In this document: piece after piece, positions 1-8,859 of the stretch
How positions within the stretch are numbered: position 1 is the first letter of the stretch
How the letters are laid out: each line of letters starts with the position of its first letter
Notes under the pieces: model-generated
Databases searched by the model: none
The model's input: only the letters and a program-made list of their open reading frames with translations
Told to the model about the DNA's origin: nothing
Assembly (NCBI GenBank): GCA_017591395.1
Contig: WEDG01003433.1
Coordinates: forward strand, 41,732 to 105,731
Source: Schistocephalus solidus
Taxonomy: Eukaryota > Platyhelminthes > Cestoda > Diphyllobothriidea > Diphyllobothriidae
Direction: 5' to 3'
Length of the DNA: 64,000 nucleotides
Position numbers and translations under genes: made by a program

Positions 1-120
1 TTAACTTTACGCTTGAATATTTAGCCTTAATACTTAAACCTTAAATATAATCCTTACCTTAATACTTAAGCCTAACAGTAACCCTTGAAACTAACCTTAT
101 TCACTACTTTTCAGTCTACT
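1..120. repeat. Degenerate telomere-like (CTTAA/CCTTAA) tract
   Basis: The first 120 bases are built from loosely repeated words such as CCTTAA, CTTAAT and AACCCTTG. They resemble a heavily mutated CCCTAA-type array. No exact hexamer run is present, so this is an interstitial relic or simple AT-rich repeat, not a functional telomere. Similar tracts occur near 13.48, 18.99 and 53.1 kb. Confidence 0.4.
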
Positions 121-503
121 TTGCAATCTGTCATTGGGAAAAAAGTAAGGAACCCTACCTACCCAAATACAATAAGTAGGCACGTTTTACAATTAACGAT
201 TGTGTTTGGTCAGGTGCAATAGCGTTATCCCTAGTTGTACACAATACTTCACTTGGGTCTTTTCCATCGAAATAGCTTTTCAGTTTTAAAGTGGTAAGAA
301 AATTAATAATCATCCTCTGTCGCTTAGTTGCAGTTTGCGAGCGACAAAGCTCGCGCCAGTGGCTCCACAAAATTTACACAATCCACCCTGCGTCTCCGGC
401 AGGAGAGTTTGTTTCAAGTACATGCACATACGATTTAATAGGATGTGTTAAACGACGAAGAGGGCATTTGAATTATTAAGATCATTTTGGCAGCGGGAAG
501 CTG
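121..503. other. No recognisable feature
   Basis: Unique-looking sequence. I see no protein motif, tRNA-like box or tandem repeat here. Confidence 0.5.
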
Positions 504-690
504 ATGGGTTTCCCTGTTGTCTCGGGTGACCTCCAAAACGGACCACGCTGCACCAACACAGGGGCATGGCGAATGTTATTCTGGTTGTTCAGCCCTAACC
601 AATGCCATACATTGAGGTTTGGCGGCACGCATAGGTGCGGGCTCATGCCGTGCCAGCAACCTGCGCCAAATCTTGCAGTAAATATCTAAC
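504..690 (+). repeat. Fragment related to the LINE 3'-tail repeat family
   Basis: The stretch shares the phrase ACCAACACAGGGG and the following GC-rich layout (a GGCGGCACGC-like segment, then a GCCAGC...CTGCGCC segment) with the plus-strand copy at 37.59-37.95 kb. It is diverged and carries no believable coding sequence. The relationship is by eye only. Confidence 0.35.
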
Positions 691-734
691 TGGTTCAGTC
701 AGCGAAATGGTGCCTGAGAGAGCGCTTGAAATAG

Positions 735-792
735 TACCCACCGATGTTATGTCGGGATCCCTAGAGGCTTTTAAGCAAAAGTTGGATCAATA
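735..792 (+). pseudogene. Last codons of a CR1/jockey-like LINE ORF
   Basis: A short frame reads VMSGSLEAFKQKLDQ followed by a stop. This matches the end of the better preserved fragment at 27.19-27.37 kb (VMSDSLEVFTRKLDRY). It is the usual last motif of CR1/jockey-type reverse transcriptase ORFs. Only about 20 codons remain, and the fragment directly abuts the outer end of the copy A 3' tail. Confidence 0.4.
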
Positions 793-796
793 GGGC

Positions 797-1645
797 AGTT
801 CGACCGTCGATTTCGACGAGGTCCACCGTATGCTCCACACCAGGTGGTGCAGGGACGGTGACTTGCGCGTGAATTAGTTTTAAGTGATATTAGCCTTGCG
901 CTGCAGCTACCGCACTCTCCTCCTCGCCCACCTGAGCCCGGTGTCAAGACAGAGTTAAGAAGACCGGAGATGGGAGAGGGCGCAGGTGGTTGGTGCGGCC
1001 GGAGCCGCCCCTGGGCGTGCCATCACACCTGGCTTTGATCCCGCGGAAAGGGAGTGTCATAAAGGCCACATAAAGAAGGAGCCATTGTAGCCTGACTCTC
1101 AGTCCGCCAGTCAGCCACTCCACACAAAACACACATTGGGCTGACCACGCGGTCCGAGTTATCCCGTCAGTTGGCAACCTTCCAAGCCACGGCTTTTAGC
1201 ACACCGTGATAGTTTCAAGCGCGTCAGATTGTTTGTAGTGAGGAACATGCGCTGAGCTGTCGACCTCACTCTCTCCCCAACCCCCACCATCAGACACTGT
1301 CCGAGCCGGTCAGTTGCCTGATGTGGGAGTGGGCGCATTAGCTGACAGATCGGCGTAATCGTCTTCGCGCGCCACAGCACGACCTGGCACCCATAACGCA
1401 CACACAAGGATTCACAAACTCAGGGGATATGGAGCAGCCATCGCCGTCTGACTCCCAGTCCACTGGTCAGCCACTCGACACACACAGCACATACACTGAG
1501 CCGACGGCGTGGTCTGGTGGAAGCGTCAGATTGGCAGACTTCCCAGCCACGGTTTCTAGGAAACCGTGATATACTCTGGTAAATGGTGATTGTGAGGGTG
1601 CTGTCGATGTTTTGGTTTAGGTAGTGTGCGCTGATGTAGCTTAGC
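797..1645 (-). repeat. 3' untranslated tail of LINE copy A
   Basis: The tail is collinear with 45.84-46.69 kb of copy B and ends at the shared phrase GACGGTCGAACTG. It contains two related sub-units, both carrying a GGCTTGGAAGG phrase in the reverse-complement sense (about 1.18 and 1.54 kb). Truncated solo copies occur at 16.4, 18.0, 37.6, 49.6, 53.6 and 63.7 kb. That distribution is typical of a LINE 3' end or a SINE that borrows it. Confidence 0.7.
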
Positions 1646-1655
1646 CTCCGGTGGT

Positions 1656-2470
1656 TTACCGGAGGTTGTCGTGGAGGCGCATGTGTCCTAATAGGCCCAT
1701 GCGGTGTGTAAATGTGCGGGAGCAGTGAGGGCAGTGAAGGCGGGCGCGTCGACTGTATTTCGGAGCCCCAGGCACTGGTTCACCAGCCTCCGTGCGTTGG
1801 ATTTGCAGGTGACCGACCAGGCCGATGCGTGAGTTGAATTTGCAGGCGTATTGTGGGCAGGAGAAATCGGTAGAGGCTGGGGCGATGTCATTTATGGTAG
1901 TGGGGGTGGCAGTGGCGCTAAGAATGGCAGGAGCAGAGGGTATGCATGGTGTATCGATGTTGTCGGCATTGTGGTGAATTCCGCTGTCATGGATGCGCAT
2001 GTGACCGAATAGGCCCATGCGATGAATGAATGTGCGAGGACAGTGAGGGCAGTGGAGGTGACGATCTCTGCTGTGTGATGGTGCTCCAGGCACTGGCTCA
2101 CCGGTCTCTGTACGATGTATTCGCAAGTTACCGACCAGGCCGATGCGTGAGGTGAATGTGCGGTCGCATTGAGTACAGCTTAGGAGAGATTCCCCATCGC
2201 TGATGGTGGTGGTGGTGGTGGTGGTGGTGGAAGTGAAGGCGAAGGCGGTGGTGGTTGCGGTGGTGGGGGTAACAGGCAATGAGTAGATGGATGTGGTCTC
2301 TATGATGGTGGGATTAATGGAATTGATGCCAGCAGTGAGGGTGGGGGAGTCAGAAGGAGGTTTGGCTGAATTTGACGTAGAAATTGGAATTGTCGGATTG
2401 TTGGTGCATTGCGTCCGAAGATAGCCAACCCGGCCGATTCACGCGCGGAAGATGCGTTGACAGCGCGGGC
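1656..2470 (-). pseudogene. C2H2 zinc-finger array of LINE copy A
   Basis: The open stretch from 2,279 to 1,656 encodes 207 residues with four finger units, at about 2,177-2,115, 2,051-1,989, 1,859-1,797 and 1,733-1,671. Units two and four are intact C-x2-C-x12-H-x3-H fingers (CPHC...GHMRIH and CPHC...GHMRLH). Unit one has its first His replaced by Asn. Unit three has its second Cys replaced by Tyr and its last His by Gln. An upstream finger (CPRCQR...) near 2.47-2.43 kb is cut by a TGA where copy B has CGA, a CpG-type change. A Thr-rich spacer (a GGT run on the plus strand) separates them. In LINEs such domains are expected to bind nucleic acid; the actual target is unknown. Confidence 0.8.
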
Positions 2471-2474
2471 ATTT

Positions 2475-4702
2475 TGGCAGGGCCTGGGCATTGGCGATGT
2501 TGGTCCGGGGCGCTGGTGACTTTCGTGCCGCTCTTTTGGCCTTGGTGGTGGTGATCCATGCCGGTCTATCCTGGGCGAGGTCCTCCAGGTCGCCGAGTTG
2601 ATTTGCAGTTGCTTCAGCGATTTCTTCAAAGTGTCCTTGTAGCGTCGTTTTTGACCTCCATGCCGGCGAGAACCCGTAGCGACATCTCCGTAGAAAAGTC
2701 GTTTGGGTAGTCGCTCGTCGTCCATTCTTACCAGGTGGCCGCTCCATCGCAGTTGCACTTGCCTCAGCATGGCGTGGATGCTGAGGATTCCGGTTCACTC
2801 CAGGACTTCCGTGTCCGAGATCCTGTCTTGCCATCTCAGCTTCAGTATTCTGCGGAGGTAGCTGAGATGAAAGTGATTCAGCTTCCTTGCTTGGTTCAAG
2901 TAGACGGTCCAGGTTTCCGCTCCGTAAAGGAGTGTTGACAAGACGACGGCCTTTAACATCTTCAGTTTGGTGTTCAGGTGAATACCATGGCGATTCCACA
3001 CGGAGGCCCGCAGCCGGTCGAAGGCCTGACTAGCTTTGGAGATCCGTTGGGCAACCTCGTCATCAATTCTCGTGTTGCGCGACATCGTGCTTCCTAGATA
3101 AGCGAAGGTTTGCACGTTTTTGAGTTGAGCATCGTTGACATTGATTCGAGGAGCATTGTATTCCGCGCTGGGTGGTGGCTGGTGCATGACAACCGTTTTG
3201 GCTGTACTGATTGTTAATCCAAAATCGGCGCAGCCTTCGGCGAAGAGTTCCATGCTCCTTTGCATGTCCTCCTCCGTCACGGTGTTAAGGGCGCAGTAGT
3301 CCGCGAAGAGCAAGTCATGGACTGTAGTCGTAGACACGCGCGTTGGAGCCTTTATACGCTGACTGTTTAGAAGGTGCCTGTCAGTTCTGTAGGCGATGCG
3401 GATACCAGGTTGCTCATCACGGTAGGCGTCCATCAGCATAGCCGAGAACATGAGACTGAAGAGGGTGGGGCCAGTACGTTGCCCTGCTTCACTCCGTTGG
3501 TCTCTGCGAATGCTGCGGATACGTCCCGTTGTCAGTGACGCGCGCCGTCATCCCGTCATGAAGCTGACGCACCATGTGCGTGAACCGCTCAAGACAACCA
3601 AATTTCTGCATGACTTTCCACAGTCCGTCACAATTCACCGTGTCAAGGCTTTCGTTAGATCCACGAAGGTAGTGTATAGGTGAGTTCGCATCTCCTGACA
3701 CTTCTCTTGTAGCTGGTGGGCGGCAAAGATCATATCGGTTGTTCCGCGGTGTCGGCGGAATCCACATTGGCTTTCCGGGAGCAAGCCCTGCTCTAGGTGA
3801 CCATTAAGACGATTGAGAAGGATACGGGTGAAGATCTTCCCGGCTATGTTGAGAAACGAGATGCCTCTGTGATTGTCACGGAGTTGCCGGTTCCCCTTCC
3901 ATTTGTAGAGATAGACGGTGGTCGCGTCTTTGAAATCCTGAGGAACTTGTCCTTGGCGCCACATCTCCTGGAAGAGTGTTGTGAGTTCTGCCATCAGCCG
4001 GGGCCCACTGTGCTTGTAGACTTACGGTGGGATTGCGTCGGATCCCGGTACTTTACCGCTAGAAATCTGCTGCACGGCCTGGATGGTTTCTGGTAGGGAA
4101 GGCGGCAGATCCAGGTCATTGTTCGTGTCCACTTGAGGGAGCCGGTCAATGGCAGCAACGGAGATGGCTGATGAGCAATATAGGACATTTCTGAAGTGCT
4201 CGGCCCAGCGCTTCAGAATTTGCGATTTCTCTGTCAGCAGTGTTGTGCCGTCAGAGCTGAGCAGCGGTGTGGACCCCTTGATACACGTGCCGTAGATGGC
4301 CTTGATGGCTTTGAAAAAGTTTTTCATTTCATTGCGGTCCGCATACCCCTGGATTTTCTCAGCCTTTCGGATCATCCAGGCATCCTGCATCTCCCGCAGC
4401 CGTTGTTGTACAAGGCGCCGGCATCTGAAAAAGGCTGCTTTGGTGGCGTTAGTCCGAAGGTCCATGTAGGCTTTGTGTAGTCTATTCTTCTCCGCGAGTA
4501 AGCTGCTGATGTCGGCGTCATTATCGTCAAACCAGTCCTGGTGTCGACGGTGTGCGCGTCCGAGTACATCGAGGGCGGTGAACTGGATGGCATTTCGCAG
4601 TTGACAGCATCGTGTCTCCACGGTAGCGTTATCATCTGGAGCTTGCAGGTCCTCCAGTTTCTCGGTTCTTTGGTTGCTGAAATGAAAACAGTGAGCAGGC
4701 AA
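2475..4702 (-). pseudogene. Reverse transcriptase region of LINE copy A
   Basis: Frames from 4,702 to 2,439 give a typical LINE polymerase in order: a linker (HQDWFDDND, YADRNEMKNFFKAIKAIYG), then NHRGIS-LNIAGKI, then CGFRRHRGTTDMIF, then motif A. Motif A is broken by a single-base loss in FVDLTKAFDT near 3.65 kb. It continues to NGVKQG (motif B), the motif C box and the LLYGAETW / [12 protein letters not shown] region near 2.9-2.8 kb. Motif C reads FADY, not FADD, at about 3,296-3,298, so a catalytic aspartate is lost. At least four frame changes separate the pieces. It is a dead copy of the polymerase that would have carried out target-primed reverse transcription. Confidence 0.85.
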
Positions 4703-4744
4703 ATTTAATAAAAAGAGTATTTAACTTACATGGTGGCCTCTTAC

Positions 4745-5000
4745 CTTGGGGCCTTCGCCGGGGATGCAGTCGGAGCCTCATCTGGGAGATGAAGAGGCGG
4801 TGATCTGTCCAACCATCGGCATCGCGGATCGCCTTGGTTACCAGCACGTCCTGTCGATCTCGCCTCCGGACGAGAACATAATCCAGCAGATGCTAGCGCC
4901 GCGACCGAGGGTGCATCCACGTGGCCTTCTCCCGCGTCGGAAGGCGGAAGAAGGTGTTGGACAGCAGGAGACGGTGTTCCGCACACGTGCACAGAAGAAG
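4745..5000 (-). pseudogene. C-terminal end of APE endonuclease, LINE copy A
   Basis: On the minus strand a frame reads [20 protein letters not shown], then a TAG where a Trp codon would be expected, then HLLDYVLVRRRD and GWTDHRLFIS. The DH in TDHRL fits the conserved C-terminal histidine of the exonuclease-endonuclease-phosphatase fold. The N-terminal two-thirds of the endonuclease is missing, so the copy is 5'-truncated. It continues in frame into RRRPQGKRPP, the start of the linker to the reverse transcriptase. Confidence 0.75.
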
Positions 5001-5002
5001 GA

Positions 5003-5662
5003 GGATCGATATAATAGTGCGTGCTACAACACGAACTGAAAGCTGCAAGGGCAGTATCAGAAAAATAAATCATTTAGATTAGTACTTGATATATTTTAGT
5101 AACATTTCATTATGTATTATTATTATTTTCATCCGAGGGTTGACTCCTATCATTCGCATGTGGATGTCCCCGAGGTCTTCCCTGCTTAACTATCTATACA
5201 CCTTGGTGACACCATGAGTGTTCGCATCAGCCGAACCTGGTGGCAATAATCCATGCGGTCTATGAAATTTCTTCCTTGGTTTGAACCGCAACGAACTGAG
5301 GACGATCTGGGCAGATATTTTTGCCTTTGAAAGCACTCGGTGGACCCTGCAATCAGCAAGGGAGTGTCTGGCTGCATCTTCTGCACTTTAATGATGATCC
5401 AGGTGACCTCCAGGATGCCCGCCGTTGGATCCCCTCAAGGGCGACAGTTTTTTCCCATAAAATCACAGGGAGTTTTTTTTCACTGCCTGCTCTTTTTCAA
5501 CTTTGTTCCACCCCGTTGGCTCATATCAATTGGCCTCGCCAACAAACCAAGATATTATTTTTCGATAACACAACACGCAGGTTCAGATAGCGAATTCAAA
5601 CATAACTCACCTTCATCTTCCTCAAATAAACTGATAGTGATACTGATAATTTTAAATTATCT
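5003..5662 (+). mobile_element. 5'-truncated 3' end of a CR1/jockey-like LINE
   Basis: It begins with the final codons of the ORF ([11 protein letters not shown], stop) and continues through about 600 bases of untranslated tail. It is clearly homologous to 27.33-27.94 kb (shared TGAAAGCTGCAAG, TTGGTGACACC, GGGCGACAGTTTTTT and AGTTTTTTTTCACTG). Both copies finish in short TGATA/TACTGA repeats, which fits the simple-repeat 3' ends of CR1-type LINEs. It abuts the 5' break of copy A. Confidence 0.65.
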
Positions 5663-7792
5663 TCGGCCCTGAGGCTTATTTTTCTGAATTTAAGGAAGGA
5701 CGTAACTCTCTAATGAAGGCGAAATAACCGTTGCAATTTTTAACCAAATTCTCTTTTATCACAAAAGTATTTGGCTTCAGATAACCTGTTATGTACAGTC
5801 AATGGCTAAAATGTTACAGCTTGCCTAAATTTCCAGAGCACTCGTGATCAATCAAACATCAACCTGCATCGACAGTAGTGTTATATTGGCTATAAATCAC
5901 ATTTCTTCAGAAAAGGACAACATTCCTGACAGGTGAATAAGTTTTATTTATTCAGGTATATAATGATTACCAATGCGACACCTGGAATAAAGAAGGCATA
6001 AAGGCATGACAACTTTTAAGGACATCTTTTTATAATCATGGTGGTATTCATCGTTTAAGAATATATGTACTACGCAGCCTTGACAAGCTGTCGACAGTTT
6101 AATGTTCAGCTACGTTTTAAACAATTCTGCACGTAAATTAGTGTCAACATAATACAATTTGGCGCTGTTTCTTGTTCAAAAATGGTTGCTTTCTTTTTAG
6201 TTGATGTCATGATTGCAGAAATATAAATTTCAATAAAATCGCATATTGAAAGACTTATCAGTGAATAAAAGATTAAAATATAATTAGCAACTTCAATCAT
6301 AATCAAGTCCTTTCCCATTTCACAGGAGACTTTTCTTGCATAAGTTACCCGTATGCTTCCTACCTATGATGGGTACCAGTTGGCCTTTGGAACATAAGTG
6401 GCTATTCAATAACTCTCGGTACCTTTTGTAGATAGACGGAAAGATGGTTCCGAGTAAAACATGTACGAAAACAAAGATTGATTGGAATTTTTTGTCTGTT
6501 CTTGATGGTTTAGCTCGTGTTTTAGGCTGGCTAGGCAATCTTCCTAGTTTACACAAAACATGTCATTAGACGCTACAAACATCCTCAATGCATGCTTATC
6601 ACATCCTTCATAAAATTCCAGACAAAAATCATTCACGCAAAAGTTATAAACAACATAATTTCCACAAGTGAAAAGTTATTTTCTATGCATCCTCTCAAAA
6701 ATGTAAATTCATTGGAGGATAAAAAATCCAACTAAAAATTAGACAATGGTAACTTAGAATATTTCTATCAGACGGGACATGTTTTAATGACATGTCAAGA
6801 TTACAAACATGGGCAACCATCTTACCGACCAGCAACTAACGTTTTATTCTCATGCCTAATATTCGGCCTTGGAGGTGAGCCTAACTAAACGCAAGATTAA
6901 TTTTAAAGAAATTAAAATTTGGAAATTTCAGTCATGCATACGTTTGGAGGATTACTATTGGAGCAGGCAAGACAGGTAAATCACGCACATTGGAATGACT
7001 TCTATGCCAAGGAGTAATACCGTTTTGGATTAAGGATAAAGCAAAAAGTACGTCTTTTCAATATTAAAGGAAAGGAGAGTAAGGCCGAACACAGAAGTGA
7101 TTTCAACGCTGACATGAAAATCCAGAGGAGGTCAAACGAACGCTGGATGGTCTTTGAGCGAATTTAAACAGGGGCTGCTTTAAAGGCAGAGGATTAGAAG
7201 ATAGGGAAGTATAAAACAGATGGAGCATACGGTTAACTGGTCAAAAATGGTCTTGATCTCCCAACTTTCTGGGTATCAGACACACCCTATCGATTCTTTC
7301 TTGATGACTTACATCGATTGATGTAAGAGTAGAATGTATTATTCTTCATTTTCTAGCATCCACAAGGCTGCATCGAGTCATAGGCGGTGTTCAGCAATGT
7401 TTGAATTTGAAGTTGACTACACTGGTAGTACATCTTGGACTCCTTTTCTCAGCTCACCCAGCCAGACTTATGCTTGCACATATGAGATACAATCGAACCG
7501 TTGTTTTTTTTCACTTCCATGCACCGTAGTCGTCTTCTTACCTTCCTATGTATGTGTTCAAGGGACTATTTGGCAACTTAAATGAGTTATGATGTTGATA
7601 TGTGTCAAGTGGGTCACGTAATGACTATGCGTGCTCCTGTGCGTATTTTAAGCCCTCGGCGCTAGAAAGAACAGCACGCGTTAGATCCACGCTGGACGCA
7701 GCCATTTAGCCTGAGGTTGATGTACCATAAATAGGACTGACAAATTGTTGTGAATTTCTTCTGATTCGCAGTGGAATCCAAAATATATCTTT
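5663..7792. other. AT-rich anonymous DNA
   Basis: No convincing coding, RNA or repeat feature was found. Open frames are short and show no domain. The sequence ends at a short (TA)n run before the SINE cluster. Confidence 0.5.
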
Positions 7793-7808
7793 TATATATA
7801 TATATATA
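7793..7808. repeat. (TA)n microsatellite
   Basis: Uninterrupted TA dinucleotides immediately upstream of the first SINE unit. Confidence 0.9.
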
Positions 7809-8008
7809 ATATTCCCGATCAAAACCGGCAAGACAACGAGCTCATGGCGCAGTGGGTAGAGCGTTGGACTTATGCCCAACAAGGTCGCGAGTTCGAGGCT
7901 CGGGCACCGCAGCGCCTGGGGTTGGGTATGGCTGGCTGATGACGGCTAATAAGCCAGAAATGGCCATTCAAGTCTCCCATTGTCTTTGTCGGTCATGTTA
8001 TTCCGCCT

Positions 8009-8030
8009 ATATATATATATATATATATAT
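8009..8030. repeat. (TA)n microsatellite inside SINE unit 1
   Basis: Eleven TA repeats mark the start of the inverted insertion in this unit. Confidence 0.9.
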
Positions 8031-8190
8031 TGGTAATGGGGCGCTCACCGATCGGTTACAGGACTCACTCGTCCCGTTGTGCCTATGTACTTAGCTGCCT
8101 TACGGCTGCTGGCGGGGCTTGAGAGTTAGCCCCAAGGCACAACGGGACGAGTGAGTCCTGTAACCGATCGGTGAGCGCCCCATTACCAAT
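8029..8190. repeat. 56-bp perfect inverted repeat with 50-base spacer
   Basis: The left arm 8,029-8,084 is the exact reverse complement of the right arm 8,135-8,190, around the spacer 8,085-8,134. Both arms are the SINE tail (CACCGATCGGTTACAGGACT in one sense). The DNA could extrude as a cruciform, and a transcript would form a long hairpin. Confidence 0.9.
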
Positions 8191-8802
8191 GTCAATATTC
8201 CCGATCGAAACCGGCAAGACAACGAGCTCGTGGCGCAGTGGGTAGAGCGTTTGACTTCTGCCCAACAAGGTCGCGAGTTCGAGGCTCGGGCGCCGCAGCG
8301 CCTGGGTTTGGGTATGGCTGGCTGATGACGGCTAATAAGCCAGAAATGGCCATTCCAGTCTCCCTTGTCTTTGTCGGTCATGTTATTCTGCCTATGTACT
8401 TAGCTGCCTTACGGCTGCTGGCGGGGCTTGAGAGTTAGCCCCAAGGCACAACGGGACGAGTGAGTCCTGTAACCGATCGGTGAGCGCCCCATTACCAATG
8501 TCAATATTCCCGATCGAAACCGGCAAGACAACGAGCTCGTGGCGCAGTGGGTAGAGCGTTTGACTTCTGCCCAACAAGGTCGCGAGTTCGAGGCTCGGGC
8601 GCCGCAGCGCCTGGGTTTGGGTATGGCTGGCTGATGACGGCTAATAAGCCAGAAATGGCCATTCCGGTCTCCCTTGTCTTTGTCGGTTCCATTTTTATCA
8701 TATGCTACACGTCGCTATGCGACCGCCTGCGAGGGCTCTAGTCTGAGCTCCAGGGCACCACGGAACATGCATGTTCCTTAAGCAGATCGGTGAGCCCCAC
8801 AC
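8191..8802 (+). mobile_element. SINE units 2 and 3, tandem 309-bp duplication
   Basis: Two head-to-tail units repeat with a 309-base period. The stretches from about 8,086 to 8,377 and 8,395 to 8,686 are almost identical (one noted difference, TTCCAGTC versus TTCCGGTC), so the duplication is recent. Each has the tRNA-like head (GTGGCGCAGTGGGTAGAGCG, GAGTTCGAGGC) and the GGCTGGCTGATGACGG body. After about 8,690, unit 3 switches to a different tail (CGCTATGCGACCGCC...) that recurs near 56.4 and 56.6 kb. Confidence 0.85.
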
Positions 8803-8803
8803 T

Positions 8804-8806
<3 letters not shown>

Positions 8807-8856
<50 letters not shown>
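8807..8856. repeat. (TA)n microsatellite at a SINE 3' end
   Basis: About 25 TA repeats directly follow the unit 3 tail. Confidence 0.95.

Positions 8857-8859
<3 letters not shown>

Larger units (their letters stand above)
797..5001 (-). mobile_element. LINE copy A: APE-type non-LTR retrotransposon with C-terminal zinc fingers, 5'-truncated
   Basis: Read on the minus strand the element runs from the end of an APE endonuclease (about 5.0-4.75 kb) through a linker, reverse transcriptase (about 4.0-2.6 kb) and a C-terminal C2H2 finger array (2.46-1.66 kb). A roughly 0.85 kb untranslated tail follows, ending near base 797. Copy B at 42.78-46.69 kb is collinear from the linker to the tail end but lies in the opposite orientation. 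The 5' end is cut at about 5,001, where plus-strand sequence of another LINE begins. Several frameshifts and stops make it non-functional. The clade assignment (RTE/CR1-like) is tentative; the element type is clear from the motifs. Confidence 0.85.
7808..8190 (+). mobile_element. tRNA-derived SINE, unit 1, with an inverted-tail insertion
   Basis: The tRNA-like head (7,843-7,910) has an A-box-like TGGCGCAGTGGGTAGAGCG and a B-box-like GAGTTCGAGGC. A conserved body follows (GGGTATGGCTGGCTGATGAC, then CCAGAAATGG). Compared with units 2 and 3, this unit carries an extra piece between GCCTAT and GTACTT: (TA)n plus an inverted copy of the SINE tail (8,031-8,084). The head loop resembles tRNA-Arg in other units (CTTCTGC) but reads CTTATGC here. 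It is a retroposon, not a tRNA gene, because the cloverleaf is imperfect and the body is fused. Confidence 0.8.

Noticed and set aside
1..120. Chromosome end
   Set aside because: No run of exact telomere hexamers, and similar degenerate tracts occur internally.
1656..2279. A host C2H2 zinc-finger gene
   Set aside because: The fingers are in line with a LINE RT and its tail, and the same arrangement recurs in copy B, so they belong to the retrotransposon.
4676..4745. A possible spliceosomal intron in LINE copy A (GTAAG-type site, then TTTCATTTCAG on the minus strand)
   Set aside because: The same bases translate as the linker between endonuclease and RT (KRPPCKLN..., then PAHCFHFSNQ after a one-base shift). 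Copy B has the homologous segment, so it is decayed coding sequence.
7843..7915. Functional tRNA gene
   Set aside because: A and B boxes are good, but the anticodon stem and acceptor pairing are imperfect and a constant non-tRNA body follows in every copy. These are SINE heads. The heads at 8.23, 8.54, 19.87 and 56.24 kb were rejected for the same reasons.
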